From Climacteris rufus (taxonomy: Eukaryota; Chordata; Aves; Passeriformes; Climacteridae): DNA of 64,000 nt. Each line of letters starts with the position of its first letter. The first letter of the stretch is position 1. A program made the translations under genes and the position numbers. Below the pieces are notes generated by a model that saw only the letters and a list, made by a program, of their open reading frames with translations, was not told the DNA's origin and searched no databases. Where the stretch lies: NCBI GenBank assembly GCA_013398175.1, contig VZRZ01002090.1:130135-194134 (forward strand), read 5' to 3'. Of the stretch, positions 12,301-25,224 are shown in pieces.

Positions 12301-14071
12301 AATGCATCACGACCTAGACTTCAGTTTATACACTACTGATCAAAGTCATTACTAATTATTGAAATTAATTATAAAGGCAAAAGCTATCAGCAAAATGTGT
12401 TCATTCAGAGAGAAAGTAAAAACATTGGGTTCTTTGCCTCTTTGGTGAAGAGTGGTTTAGTTTTGTGGTATACCTGTCCTTTATTCATAAGTGGAAAACA
12501 CTGTCATTTCGAGATGAAGAAAGCTTCTACTCCTTTGGAGACTTGTAATTGTAAACTCAGCTTTGGCTGCTAGAACTGAAGAACTTAATTTGCAAGTCAA
12601 TCCTTGATTTACACTATTTTTAATATCTTTCAGGCAGAAAAGCACAGGCTCTTGGTTTATGCTTGAAAAGCATCAAGTCTCTTTAGAGACTTTTTGAGAA
12701 TAAAGGAAAGGAACTGAAGTGTCACTAAACGCAAAGATGAAAGCAGACTAAGGCAAAACTGGCCCACTGCATTTAACTGAAACAAAGTAAATGGAATGTT
12801 TAATGACATGCAAGCCAAAATCCAGCAAGAAACTGTGGGTACATTTTTACTCTTCTATCAAAAACCCCAAGTTTGCTGTTCAGAAAAAAAAAAAAGAAAA
12901 CAGAAAAAAAAAGAAATCAATGATTAAACAGAGACCAACATTATAATCTCAGTAATTCTGAAAATTGTTTTCAAGTTTCATGTCTGCCAAAGCAAATAAT
13001 AAACTTCAGGACCACATTTACACCCTGAAAGAGCGTGTAAGCAGAAAGAAAGGGCTAGAGTGAGATACTAAGCAAGAAAACACTTTCTGCTCTAACAGAC
13101 CTTGGAACGCATACCACAGTGTAACTGTACTCCTGAAACTTTAGAATAAGTAAGTCTATATGCTCACATTTTGTGACAGATGCATGAGAATAACTGAACA
13201 CAACACAGTCACATTTCACAGAAACTATGCTGCAGTCCAGAAACTGTCTTGAACTAAGTCACTTTGCTTCTAACAGCCATTTGCACAGAGGTCAGAATTC
13301 CGAGCTTTTATCTCCACAAATTTGCAGAATGAAACACTCTCATTATCATTTACAGGGCTGTAGCATTTCCGACAACGCTACTTTTTCATTGTATGGGAAA
13401 GAAGCAGCATCACATTTCTGTATAATCATGGGCAGCAACTTTAACAGAGAGATGATTTTTGTAGCAAACCAGAAATTCCAAGGCAGATTAAAAAATCCAA
13501 AAATTTTGGTTTACTGTCTGAAGCACTACAGGAAGAAAGCAGGTCTCATGATGCATGTGCATCAAACTGATTTTCATTTTACAGATTTGAATAAGCAGTA
13601 TGGACAACTATTTGGCAAGTCACATGGGAAGCAATTTAGTAACTATGACTCCCAAGAACTATTTTACAGGTCACCTACACCAAGACCTTCAGTACCCTGA
13701 ATATCACCCAAGAAAGCTGCATGCTGAAGGTGGGCAGTCCTTCCCTTGGGATGACTAGCAAGCACAGGAAGAAATATAATCTTCTACAGTGCAAGCTGCC
13801 TTTAAACAGATGCCTGATTTAGAGGTTACAGATGATTTTTGTTACTTTAGTCAGAAGGCCATGAAATTAGTAAGAAGACCACCAAATGCACTAGCCCTTA
13901 TGCAAACTGCTCTATGCCTACAGCTGCCACTGAAATTCATCTGAAAGTTTACCAGTAAGACATAATAGTCAAGACTATCTTACTTTCCTCTTACAGCTTT
14001 GTCAATATATCTTTCCTACCACATTCTACTTAGACTTTTATCCTACTGTATTTTTAAGCAAAACCAGACAG
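9383..14071. other. AT-rich stretch, no supported gene
   Basis: The only notable item is a 157-codon plus-strand open frame at 13227-13700, opposite in strand to the presumed host intron. It shows no motif, repeat or family resemblance. No dispersed repeats were recognised. Confidence 0.45.
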
Positions 14072-14171
14072 TGCCTCAAGATAAACACTCGAACATGTTT
14101 GTCTTTAAAGCATATCGAGGTTGCCTCAAGATAAACATTTGAACATATTTGTCCTTAAACCATACTGAGGT
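14072..14171. repeat. Two-copy 50-bp tandem duplication
   Basis: Units 14072-14121 and 14122-14171 both begin TGCCTCAAGATAAACA and end GAGGT. They differ at only a few positions, and the copies directly abut. Confidence 0.85.
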
Positions 14172-15900
14172 TGAATTCCAAACTCAATTCTCCACTGGTG
14201 AAACACAGACCTAAGAAAGAACCAAGCTTATAAAGACACAATTTCTAGCACTGTATTTCAACAATATGGAGCACTGCTACTCCAAATAAGAATTTAATAT
14301 GTGCTGAGTCAGAAGGATGTTATACATACCAACATTTAATATTCCAGTTTTGCTGGAGTTGGTTTTTTGTTTTTAATGAAAACCATGTAAACGTTGATTG
14401 GAAATAAATCACATACACGATCTTCAAATAAGAAAACAAATATGTAAGTCATGGTCCAAAAAGATGTCATTACTTTACTTTGGGCTATGGAGAGGCCAAC
14501 CTTAACTGAAGAACTAACAACCAAATATAATGTTTTACTTATCCATAAGCATTTATGAAAATTCCCACCTTAACTTGTAAGATTCCTTTTTTTTTTAAGG
14601 ATGCAATCAACAAGATTTTAGCAGTAACAGGTGTCAACCTGTGCTAGTAACTGTTCTATCACAGAGGCCAGAAGTGATGTAGGCAAGCTAATATTTACAT
14701 TTCAAGTTTCTGCTGAACTCTTTCCTTGCACTGCTCAAGCCAGAAATGCACTATTAGCATTTCATATCCACTGGAACGGTGAAAAGCAGTGTGTCAGCCA
14801 ATTCTTTGAAAAAAAAAATTCTTAAAAACCACTTGCAGTCACGTGTATAATAAAAGCATTCTCAAACTATCTAACAGGTTTGGGGTTTTTTTTTTTTAGT
14901 TGGTGTCCGTTGTGCAAAGGATTTGAAATATATACACTAGTATGGTTAGTAGTCTGGTTAATCAGTTCAGCCTGGTCAATCACTTCAGTCTGGTCATAAC
15001 TGCTTTTCAAAAAAAATACAAATAAAAATCCTTTAAGTTTCCAAACAGATATAAAGTAATTTCCATGCCATCATTATTTTTTTCCACAAGAAGAAAACAT
15101 TTACTTTACTGCCCTAACTCCTAAAATGCCACCTTAAAAAGAGTGATGCAAAAATCTTTACTAACTTTGTGTTTAGCCTACACAAAGGAACAGCCAACAA
15201 AACTAATAGCAAATAATTCTCTTCTTACTAACAGGTCCATGTTCAGGCTCAAATTTACCTTGGTTAAAAACTTCATAATAAGCCAAGAAAACTACTATAG
15301 AAGTTACACTAACCCAACTTACAGGAAAAAAAAAAAAGGGAAAAAAATCAAATGTCCTGTTCAATTACAAGCTATGCCCTCATACAGACATAAAAGCTTA
15401 GCCACAGGCATTTTTTGACAGCAGCACAAGAGCCTATGTCTGCAACATATTTGATCTTAACAGCAGAAGAGGACTTAACAGCATTAAAAAGATTGGTACA
15501 GAACAGATATTAAGTTTAGAGTTAACACAATGTTGTTCAGTTTTTGCACCCCTTCTGAGAATCAACAATTATGTTAAGTTGTGCTCCAACACTTTGGAAG
15601 ACTGTGTTTGGCATTAACAGCACAGTTAATCACCTTACACCATATTTTAAAGCTTCTGACAGCTTCTGTATTTTTTCACTATCTGAGGGCCCTAGCATAT
15701 CACCAGATCTTGCTGTTACACAGCTTATGTGGTTGTGCAGCAAACACACATCAGATACTCTCAGATGACAATTAAAAGCTATAAGTTTAGTTTTTCCTTG
15801 TTCTCAAAGCTGCAAAACTTTAAGTTTCTCACTGATACGACCAGTTTCCAAAATACCAGCGTGACTATTAGTCAGGACGATCCCTGCTACTCAAACATCC
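14172..15900. other. AT-rich stretch before the 16-kb CpG island
   Basis: No exon or dispersed repeat was recognised. GC content rises sharply after about 15890, where the CpG island shoulder begins. Confidence 0.45.
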
Positions 15901-16045
15901 TTCCAACAGACGGTGACGGTCTTCGTTTCGGCACAAACCCCCGTAAGGGTTAAACCCGCTGACGGCGGAGCTTAGGGGAGGAGCCGGGGCATGGAACGGG
16001 AGAGGAAAATGGAGAAATAAAGGAGGGAGCTGCCCGGGGACTCAC

Positions 16046-16250
16046 CTGCAGCGCCTGCCACCTGCGCGGCCGGAGAGCCCCGCGCTCCCCTGGGGCAGCC
16101 GCGCCCGACGGGAACACGGAAAGTAACAATTATCATGGTAATAATTAAAGTGAAAAACTCCTGAAAGCGCCTCCGCCCTCGCGGCCGCGCAGTGCGCGTT
16201 AAGGACGAGCCCCAGAAGTTCTGCCGGGGCACGGCAGGAGCCTTTCCCAG
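16046..16250 (-). other. Probable non-coding first exon, DENND4C by synteny
   Basis: The minus strand reads GCGCTGCAG|gtgagt with the exon's 3' boundary at 16046, a perfect donor inside a CpG island. The transcription start is unknown and could lie anywhere up to the assembly gap, so the upper coordinate is nominal. The open frames crossing this interval are held open mainly by the N-run. DENND4C encodes a DENN-domain Rab guanine-nucleotide exchange factor; its coding exons would lie beyond position 1 if the assignment is right. Confidence 0.5.
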
Positions 16251-16463
16251 GGACCGACTCGGCGCCGGGGAACACCCCGAACCTCCCTGCCTGTCTGGTG
16301 AGGGGGGAAGTGTCCTCCGGCCAAGTTAGAGGGGAAGGAAGGGGCCGTGGAGTCGGGGGTAGGAGAGGAGTCTCCCCCGGAGCGCCGCGCCCGGAGGCGG
16401 GAGAGGGCGCTGGACCCGGCGCCTCGCCCGCGTCCCCGCGCTCCCGCCTGTCAGGCCGCCCCC

Positions 16464-16690
16464 NNNNNNNNNNNNNNNNNNNNNNNNNNNNNNNNNNNNN
16501 NNNNNNNNNNNNNNNNNNNNNNNNNNNNNNNNNNNNNNNNNNNNNNNNNNNNNNNNNNNNNNNNNNNNNNNNNNNNNNNNNNNNNNNNNNNNNNNNNNNN
16601 NNNNNNNNNNNNNNNNNNNNNNNNNNNNNNNNNNNNNNNNNNNNNNNNNNNNNNNNNNNNNNNNNNNNNNNNNNNNNNNNNNNNNNNNNN
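16464..16690. other. Assembly gap (227 N)
   Basis: A run of N flanked by extremely GC-rich sequence inside the CpG island. It probably hides part of the promoter or first exon. Confidence 0.99.
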
Positions 16691-16811
16691 GGGAGCGGCG
16701 CTGCGGCGGCCAGGGGGCGCCGGTGGGAGCGGCCCGGGGTCCGGAACGGGCACCTGCGGCGGGGAGGCGGAGGAGGCCGGCCAGGGCGCCCCGGCCGGGC
16801 ACAAGGGCCCA

Positions 16812-17150
16812 CAAGGATCATCGAGGTCCAGCTGTTAGCCCTACACAGGACGTCCTCGAGAATCACACCGAAAGCGTTGTCCAAACGCTTCTTGAACTCT
16901 GTCAGGCTTGGTGCAGGCTTGCAGCCTGGAAAAACCTGTTTCAGTGTGCAGCCACTCTCTGGGTGAAGAATCTTTGTCTAATATCCAACCTAAACACCCT
17001 TTGACGCTGCTTCCATGTCGTTCCCTGGGGTCCTGTCACTGTTCACCACAGAGAAGAGATCAGTGTCTGCCCCTCTGCTTTCTCTTGTGAGAGAACTGTA
17101 GACTGCAATGACGTCTGCTCTCAGCCTCCTCTAGGCTGAACAGATCTCTG
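16812..17150 (-). mobile_element. CR1 fragment, minus orientation, abutting the CpG island
   Basis: The plus strand is the reverse complement of a CR1 3' region, with phrases equivalent to 'gatcatcgaggtcc', 'cttgaactctgtcaggcttgg' and 'gggtgaagaatctttg'. It resembles the CR1 subtype just upstream of PLIN2 at 45.7-45.9 kb. The left boundary is immediately next to the GC-rich island. Confidence 0.8.
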
Positions 17151-17249
17151 ATGATCCTCGTAGGGCCATGATCATTTCAGCCACCTACCCCGATGATGCT
17201 GTGCATTTCTTAAGTGACTCTCATTTTCCAAATAGTGCTCGTCACATTT

Positions 17250-18476
17250 TCTTAAAGATACAGAAGTGTAGTGGAAGAGACAAGCTCAGAGGAGCTTGGC
17301 TTGGGTGAAGGGAAGATGGTAGATATAGTTTTTCTTTATTTTAGTGAGGCTTTTGTTATTGTAGCTTGCAGCATTCTTCTGGACACGTTTTCCAACGGTG
17401 AGAGGAACAGGTTCACAGGGCATGGGGTGAAGAATTGGCTGAAGGGCAGAGCTCCAAGGGCAATTGTGAATGGGGCTACATCTGGCTCGCAATGGGTCGT
17501 CAGCAGTCTTCCTCAGGGTTCAAGCCTAGGGCCAGTCCTATTTGACATTTTTATCCATCATCAGGAGGCAGGAGTTGAAAGCACTATTAGTATGTGTGCT
17601 GATGATACTAAATTGGGAGTTGCTGTTGACTCTCTTGAGGGACAGAAGGCCTTGCAGAACAATGTAGATAAATCAGAGCATTGGAAAATAATCAGTGGCA
17701 TGACATTTAACAAGAACAAATTCCAGATTCAGCACCTGGGATGGAGCAACACTGGACAGAAGTACAGACTGGGAGAGGAGTGTGTGGAGAGCAGCCCTTC
17801 AGAAAGGGATCTGGGGGTGCTGGCCAGCAGCATCTCAGTGTGAGTGAGCAGTGTGTGCCTGGGCAGCCGGGAGGGCAAACGCCACCCTGGGCTGCATCAG
17901 ACACAGCATCACCAGCCGGCCAAAAGATGGGATCATCCCGCTGGATTCAGCCGTGGTGCGGCCTCACCCTGAGTCCTGTGTGCAGTGCTGGGCCTCACAA
18001 TTAAAAGAGGTCCTTGAATGTGTCCAGAGGAGGGGGAAAAAGCTGGTGAAAGGGCTGGAAGGAGTGTCCTGTGAGGGGCAGGTGAGGACTCTGAGTTTGT
18101 CAGGTTTGGAGAGAAGGAGGCTGAGAGGTGACTTCATTGTCCTGTACAGCTTCCCAAGGAGGGGATGTGGAGAGAGAGGTGCTGATCTCTTCTTCCAGCA
18201 ACAGGATGCATGGGAATGGCTCAAAGCTGCATCAGGGAAGGTTTAGGCTGAACACTGGGAAGCATTTCTTTACCAAGAGGATGGTCAAACACTGGAACTG
18301 ACTCCTTAAAGAAGTGGTCAATGCCCTAAGTGTATCATTGTCTAAGAGGGTTTATTGATGGTGCCATCAATAAAAGACTTTAACTTCTAGTCAGCCTGGT
18401 AGTGGTCAGGCAGTTGGACTACATGATTGTTGTAGGTCCGTGCCAAGAGGAACTATGCTATGCTGTTCTATTTGAT
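17250..18476 (+). mobile_element. CR1 retrotransposon, 5' truncated, with decayed RT remnant
   Basis: A plus-oriented CR1 copy of about 1.2 kb. An open stretch at 17271-17843 retains the C-terminal part of the reverse transcriptase: SLPQGSSLGPVLFDIFI (motif B region) followed by CADDTKLG (the catalytic ADD box, with C where F/Y is usual). The remainder is the CR1 3' untranslated region and the copy ends near 18476 in the expected imperfect ATTCTATG-like tail. It is truncated at the 5' end, lacks the endonuclease and is certainly inactive. Confidence 0.9.
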
Positions 18477-19514
18477 GCTACCCTAAGGTGTCTTCCTCTC
18501 TGGCTGCAGATTTCTATCACCTCACAGCAACTCTATCATCCATCAGATGTTCCACTATGCTGGTTTTATTCAATAACTGACTAGAAAACTCAAGGGGTGT
18601 TTTAGTATGTTCATTTTTTTCTGAATTTTTGAGTTCAATAAAGTACCCAAAAAACTAACTGAGCAGTAGATCTGCCATAAAAATGGGATGATCATCCTTT
18701 TGGTAGCACTTAGTCACTGTATTATTCATGCCATCATTAAATTCCATGTACCCGAAGGAAAAAATGAGGCCAAGAAATTTCACCCAGAGAGGTTAGCTCT
18801 GATCCTTGCATCTAAAGTAGTAGTGTTTTGGTTTTTTTTTTTTTTTTTTTTGACCTGTTCTGCCCCTTTTGTCTTTTAACTAAAATAGGTAACCCAAGCA
18901 TCAGTATTTTTTTGTTCAAAAGGAATCCTCTGTAGCATGCATGAGTCAGGCAGCTTGTGACTGACCTCTAAAAGCTATAATTTAAGAATTTTATGTTATA
19001 GCAAATCATTCTGTTAGATTTCTGAGTAGCAAAACAAACCCCTCAGTTCAATGTAATTTCAGGTATTTTTCAAAAATTGTCTTGATTTTGATTAGTCACC
19101 AATTGCCAAAACTGCAGCTCCAGGAAGGCCTGATCCTTTAACCTCATTGGAGCAAATAATTTGTTTATTTTGAGTCCTTCACAATAAAAATACCTTCCCT
19201 TTTCAGATTCCTGACTGAACACTTGAAAATATCTTCATAACTGCTGGAAGATTTCATTCCTTAATCCTGTACTTGCCTCCAGTCATATGAATTATGGAAA
19301 TTACATTAGAGACTATTTCATCTTCTCTGGCTTTTGGAATTGACAAATGAAGTAGGAGTTGAGTCCATAGGAGGGGTAGTGAAAATGAACAAAAGGATGG
19401 TTGCCTGCTGCCCCAAGGAGTTCTGCTGATTGCAGTCTGTTAAAAATTGCTTAAAGTAATGCTGTCACTGTAATATGTGGAAGATCCTGGTCATTGTTGA
19501 TTTTTGAATAGTTG
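18477..19514. other. No recognisable feature
   Basis: AT-rich intergenic DNA with a T-run at about 18832-18851. No exon or dispersed element was recognised. Confidence 0.5.
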
Positions 19515-19870
19515 TAGTGTTGAGATGTTGCCCATTTTTCACTGTAAAATAGCTAGTTTTCTCTGTTAGACAGTCTCAAGGACGATTTCTGTAAACATAG
19601 CTATGTTGTTGTAAAAATTATCTTTTTGCATTCCTTTCCCATGGACACAGATCCCTTTTGACGGACACTTCTTGTAACCAATATAGTTAGAGACGGAAGT
19701 GTTAATTTTCTCCAATGATCTGTGATTTCTAAAAGTGTATATAAGAATTAAACGAAAGGGGTTTTCCCCCCCTTTCCGCCCTTGCTCTGAACAAGAACTT
19801 TCGGACTCCAGCTCTCATTAATTCTGCGTCTCGACTGATTACCGGGATAAGCCGTAATAACGGGGCTGCC
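19515..19870 (+). mobile_element. Endogenous-retrovirus LTR (family B), plus orientation
   Basis: The segment has LTR architecture: a TATA-like GTATATAAG near 19735-19745, then a pyrimidine-rich leader and a degenerate polyadenylation signal (AACAAG for AATAAA) before a U5-like region ending near 19870. It aligns by eye, in opposite orientation, with 35027-35335 over the U3 and TATA region. Ends are approximate and no target-site duplication was found. Confidence 0.6.
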
Positions 19871-21363
19871 CGGTAATATTGTAGCTCTGTTCTGCAGTTC
19901 TGTATAAGAGAGAAAGCTCTGAATCCAATATTTCATCTTACTGCACAGCTGATTATGATTTCACAATTCATTTGCTCAGACTGTATGGTATGGCTGGGAG
20001 CTGAAGATTCACAGGCGCTTTCTGGCTTCAGTCATTTAATCAGTGACATACAGAGATGGGATAAACATACAGTCATTGTCATACATAGCTTCAGCCTAAA
20101 ACATGTATCCTGTAATTGGCAACTCTATTTCGGCAAACCTGTCTATTTGAAAACCACAATTTTGTCTGAAAGTGTCGGAATTCTAATCCAGTGTTGTAAA
20201 CTTTTATTAGTTATCACTGTGTTACAAGATCAAAACCTCTTAGGCTATTCTTGCTGGAAAGGTTTTCATATATACCAGCAGGGGAGGATGAGGATACCTT
20301 GCTTTATATTAATTCTCTTTTAATGAGTTAATATATGCTGCTTAAAATAGTGGCCTAAATTCAAGAATACTTTGAAATTATTAATGTAAAAAAATCAGGT
20401 TATCTTGATTGTCTCTGCATAAAATGTGGCAGGATTTTTTGAGATATTTATCTTCCAAAGGCTTTCTCAGTATATTTTTCTGAAAAATTTCCTGTTCTCT
20501 TTTCCTGTAAAAGCTTCCAGTTAGAGTTTCTCTATGTCCAGCTTAGAAGGTAATAGGTCTTAGAATTGTTTTCAAAATGCTTATGATTCCCTCAAGTATT
20601 ATTTCTTACATGAGTCCTCAGCAGTTGGAAAAAAGAGTTAATTCCTGCTAAAAAGCATTGAGCATGATACCTCTTGGTTTTAGCAACACATAGAAAATGG
20701 GGATTTAATCAAGCACAAGATTGTTGCAATGTCTGTTTTTGCTAGGACTCCTTTTTGTCAGATTTTTTCTGTTAAATTTGGCTCTGGATTTTTGTAGCAG
20801 GTTACTGGGTTAGCTGTTATACATCAGTCACTTCTTTATGCTTCACAGAACGTTCTGTATGCTTTTGTATGTTGAACTTGACCAGTCACCCATGTGAGCA
20901 AAAATGCACAAAAGACTAAGTTTTTAAGTATGCTCAGATTTGTGATTTACGTGATTTTTGATCCACCTGTAATTGCTGAGATAGTTGATCCTATCCTGAT
21001 AGGAATATCTCTCGACAAAAATTCTGTTTTAAAGTTCAGTTCTGTTTTTAAGTTCTGTTTTAAAGTTATGCTGACTTACTGTGCCCCTCACTTACCTAAC
21101 CTGACTTCTTAACTGTAGGTATTTACTTAGGTTTTAATGACTGGTTTTAGTAACATTACCTAATTTTTAATTTATTTTCCAAGAAAACTCTCTTTTTAGA
21201 AATAAGAACACTCTTTTTCTTGGGCAAAAACTTGCTCAGTTTATCAAAAGATCTGGGTTGACTGACTGAAATAAATAAATACCTTCACAAAGAGTAAATA
21301 TGACCTTTTAATTTAGAGAGAAGCAACAAGAAATAATGTCTGGAATATAATGCCATACAAATT
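19871..21363. other. No recognisable feature
   Basis: AT-rich intergenic DNA. A 122-codon open frame at 19955-20323 shows no recognisable motif. A short TTCTGTTTTAAAG-type microrepeat lies near 21020-21065. Confidence 0.45.
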
Positions 21364-22064
21364 GCACCTGGGTCAGGGAAACCCCTGGCATCAATACAGG
21401 CTGGAGGATGAACAGATTGAGAGCAGGTGGGTGAGAGGCTGGACATGACCCAGCCATGTGCACTGGCGGCCCAGAATGCCAGTTGTGTCCTGGGCTGCAT
21501 CCAAAGCAGTGTGGCCAGCAGGGCCAGGGAGGAGATTCTGCCCCTCTGCTCCGCTCTGGTGAGACCCCACCTGGAATACTTCATCCAGCTCTGGGGTCCC
21601 TAGCACAGGAGGGACAGGGACCTGTTGGCAAGAGTCCAGAGGAGGGATGGAGCACCTCTCCTAAGAAAACAGGCTGAGAGAATTGGCATTGTACAGTCTG
21701 GAGAAGAGAATCTTTAGAGTGACCTAATAGTGGCCTTCCAGTACCTGAAAGGAATTTACCAGGAAGATGGAGAAAGACTGTTTGAAAGAGCATGCAGTGA
21801 CAGGACAAGGGGAAACAGTTCAAACTGAGAATGGGTTTAGATTAGATGTTAGGAAGAAATTATTTATTGTGAGGGTGGTGAGGCATTGGCACAGGTTTCC
21901 CAAAGAAGTTGTGGATGCCCCATTCCTAGGTGTGTTCAAAGCCAGGTTGGATGGAGCTCTGAGCAACCTGTTCTAGTGGAAGGTGTTGCTGCCCACAGCA
22001 GGGGGTTTGGAAATAGATGATCTTTAAGGTCCCTTCCAACCCAAGACATCCTATGATTCTATGA
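21364..22064 (+). mobile_element. CR1 retrotransposon 3' fragment, plus orientation
   Basis: This is a typical CR1 3' segment, with phrases equivalent to 'cctgggctgcatc', 'gtggccagcagggcc', 'ggtgagaccccacctgga' and 'gtccagaggag', ending in GGTCCCTTCCAACCC and an ATCCTATGATTCTATGA tail at about 22064. Open frames here are CR1 UTR shadows. Confidence 0.93.
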
Positions 22065-25000
22065 AGCTCAGATGTGAAATAAGACATAGTTTCTTACTGT
22101 GTAATAATAAATGATAGAAAGTAGATATTTAATTTCTAGACACTGTTTAGGGAAGCTTTTTTTTTTTATTTGTAGTCTAAAGAAGGCAAGATGAACTAAT
22201 GATTTTTCTTGGCTTCTGCATCTATGATTATATCCAACTTTTAGCTCATTTATTTTAAAAACTAGATCCTACCCAACTAGTCCTTCATTGGTCTTCTGAG
22301 GACTGACTGGAAACGCATAACACTGAGCAAAATTAATTTGTTATTTTATCTATGCTTAACAGAAAGATAAAAGGTACATGTGCAAGACCTTGTCAATATT
22401 AGTAGTATGTTCCTTGTTAAATCGCAGAGATACTGCTGAAAATGGACATGCTCCTAGAAAGCTGAACACAAGAGAAAAGGAATTGGAGACAAGTAAACAC
22501 AGACATTATCATTTTATTGCTGTTTTAAGAGTTAGAGAAGCAACAATTCTTACACTGAGGGCATGCAAAATGCTTTCTGGGAAGAGAGTTGGAATGTGGC
22601 TGGGGACTACAGCTGTTGTGAGGGTCTTTTGGTATGAACCCAGGTGTCTGGGAGCTGCATGGCATCAGTTATCCTCACTGGGAGTATGCGGGGGTGTTTC
22701 TTTCTGAGAGTTAACCACAGATCTCTGTTGCTTGACTGTAGCTTTCTCAATACTTTGTCCTCTGACTTTACTCCTAGTCTAGCAATTTCTTCCCTGTTAT
22801 CTCCCTTTCTTGAATCTCAGTGGCAGCCTCATGTCCTCAGTTATCCCACTCCATGAGGATACATACAAAGGGGAAAACTTGATACTAAGCAGGAATATTG
22901 TACAAGAATCCTTGACTACATACTAACGAAGACTATGTTTTGTATGTCTGCAGACAGATGTCTTAATGCAATCTGAGATTTGTTAATTCAAGTTGTGCTT
23001 CCACAAACGCTTACAGCCAATGGAGGAGTCCTCCATCACATCCTATGGCATGGTTCTCAGTTATCTTGTTAACCTTTTTATGCTGACAAGACAGCTCATA
23101 GTCATATGGAATGATTAAAGCCAGGCAACCAACATTTAAGAAAACCAACAAAAAGCACAGGTTTAGCTTTCCTGTGCCTTCACAGATGCATTTGCTAGCA
23201 AAAGGAAGTCATCAGCAAGAGCATCCCTTTCCCAAGCCACTCAGTCTGCTTAAGGAGTTCTTCAGAAAGTACCTCTGAAAAGTGTTTGGATACTCACAGT
23301 ATTTCTAGTCACACTGAAAGTAGGTAAGTACTGTTTGAGGTGTGGGACAGCAGATAGAGGTGCCTTATCCAGACAGTTCAGGCTGTTACATTTGATATAA
23401 GTGAACTTAAAATCTAAGTGGATTTAATGAAGTCCAGTCTTGCGATTTTAATCCTGGAAGCACTTGTCTGAGATCCTACCTCAAGAGGAAAAATAATCAC
23501 TCAGTGTGACTAATGGAGTTTGGTCCCATGTTCCAGATCATATGTAAATACAGCAAATGGGTGTGTGTGTGTTTGGTTTTGTTTTTTCCTTTCACTGTTC
23601 CTTTTTCATTTATTAGGTTCTTTAATAGGGAAAAGAATGGGAAGTCACATATGACAATAGACTATGCACAGAGGCTGGTTTGTATGCAGAAATAGAATAT
23701 TTGATCCTGTTGGAGAGTCCTAGAGTACAGAAGTGATTCTCTTTCAGGCCTCTGCAGGTAAACAGTTAGCTGGATGAATGCTGCCTATCCGTCTTCTTTC
23801 CTGAGGTAATGGTGTTGTCATTTGAACACAAAAGACTCCATAATTCCCAGAGGTCTCTCTGTTCAAGTTTCATATCTCCTGCTTGAGAAACGTGGAGGAA
23901 ATGACCTTGTAACATATTTCTGGCATCAGATGAGTGAGGAATGAGGTAGGATATCTCCCTACTCAGGGAAGGGTAGAAATAGAAATAGAAGGGCTCTTTA
24001 CAGTGTTTAAAAAAAAAAAAAAAAAATGAAGGAGCCTTACTGTGATTAGAATCTGGATCACTAGATCACAAGTGTCTTAATGAGAAATGAGTATGGCATA
24101 TTCCATATTTTCCTGTGTTTCTATTATGAGTTTACTGGGTTTTTCTAAACATGAAATTTTGTAGAACAGCCGATTTTTAAAGCAATGTTATAATAAAAAA
24201 AAATAAAACAATAAAAAAATTAAATTTAATAACATTTAGTTGGAGTAGCTATTATTTAGGTACATCAAGATTTCATCTCAGTTCTGAGCAAACTCAGAAT
24301 TTTTAATGGCTTATTAAAAGTATTTGTTAGGATATGTTACTCTACTTTTTAGGGTCTTCTCATTCCTCTTGTCTGTTTAATGCTTGTTTTCCTCTCATCT
24401 TTATTGTTGTGTTGCAGGTTTTTTGTTGATTTTTTGGGTTTTTTTCCCGTTTTTACATAAATTCCTAAGGAATTCCCATTTCAACAGTATTCCTGTCTTT
24501 CATAGAAAATTTGTAACTAACCCCAAATCTGCCCTTACTGGGTGACAGTATCTAGAACCAGAGGCACTTACTGTAGTACTATAAGGTGTTCCATATAGGT
24601 CTACTACCACTATTGAAGAAGGTATTCTGTGTATCTTAGTAAAGATATAAATGATTTGGATATTATATGTCTGAGAACAGCAGTATTTTTTTGAAAAAGA
24701 TGAAGTATTGCAAACCTTCCTTAGTAATTTATGGTACTTTGGGAGAATTTTTCTTATCTTACATACTGCACTGTTCATAGGAATATTCAAACTGGACTAC
24801 TAGCTATAACAATCAATCTTATCCAGCCCCAGGTACCTCCATGTTGTTTTCCTCAAAACGTAGAAGAAAGGTGGTTTTTTTATATCCACTGAAGTAAATA
24901 CAGAATTTGTGCATATCTACATTAAAACAAAAATCCACAGGATGCTTCATCTGATAATCTATACTGCAGGTTCATTTCCTGTGAACAAAAACATGCAAGT

Positions 25001-25224
25001 AGCTAATGAATTAGTACATAGATCTCTGAGTGGCATGTATGAAAGACTTTGGTTTTATCTGGAGAATGCATGTTACATGAGTAATTGGTACAATATGCAA
25101 TAGAGCTTCAGCAAACAAAGCATAACTTAACAACCAGATCTTCACCAGTGTAAGTTCATGTAGTTCACTCAAATGCTGTTGGTCTGATGCCTTATCCATT
25201 AGGACCTAAAACAGAAGCCATACA
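22065..25224. other. Intergenic DNA without supported genes
   Basis: AT-rich sequence with an A-run at about 24008-24026 and other short A/T homopolymers near 24195-24230. The longest open frame (22378-22707, 109 codons) shows no family signature. Confidence 0.45.

Larger units (their letters stand above)
15900..16810 (-). promoter_or_regulatory. CpG-island promoter of a minus-strand gene (interrupted by a gap)
   Basis: Sequence from about 15900 to 16810 is GC- and CpG-rich, in contrast with the AT-rich flanks, and contains a run of N at 16464-16690. A consensus minus-strand donor leaves the island at 16045. The island lies head-to-head with PLIN2 some 30 kb away, as DENND4C does in human. 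No TATA box was identified. The direction comes from the donor; the gene name is an inference from synteny. Confidence 0.65.

Noticed and set aside
16042..16884. 280-codon minus-strand and overlapping 222-codon plus-strand open frames
   Set aside because: They are held open by the 227-base N-run and by GC-rich composition with few stops; the Pro/Arg/Ala/Gly sequence is typical CpG-island shadow.
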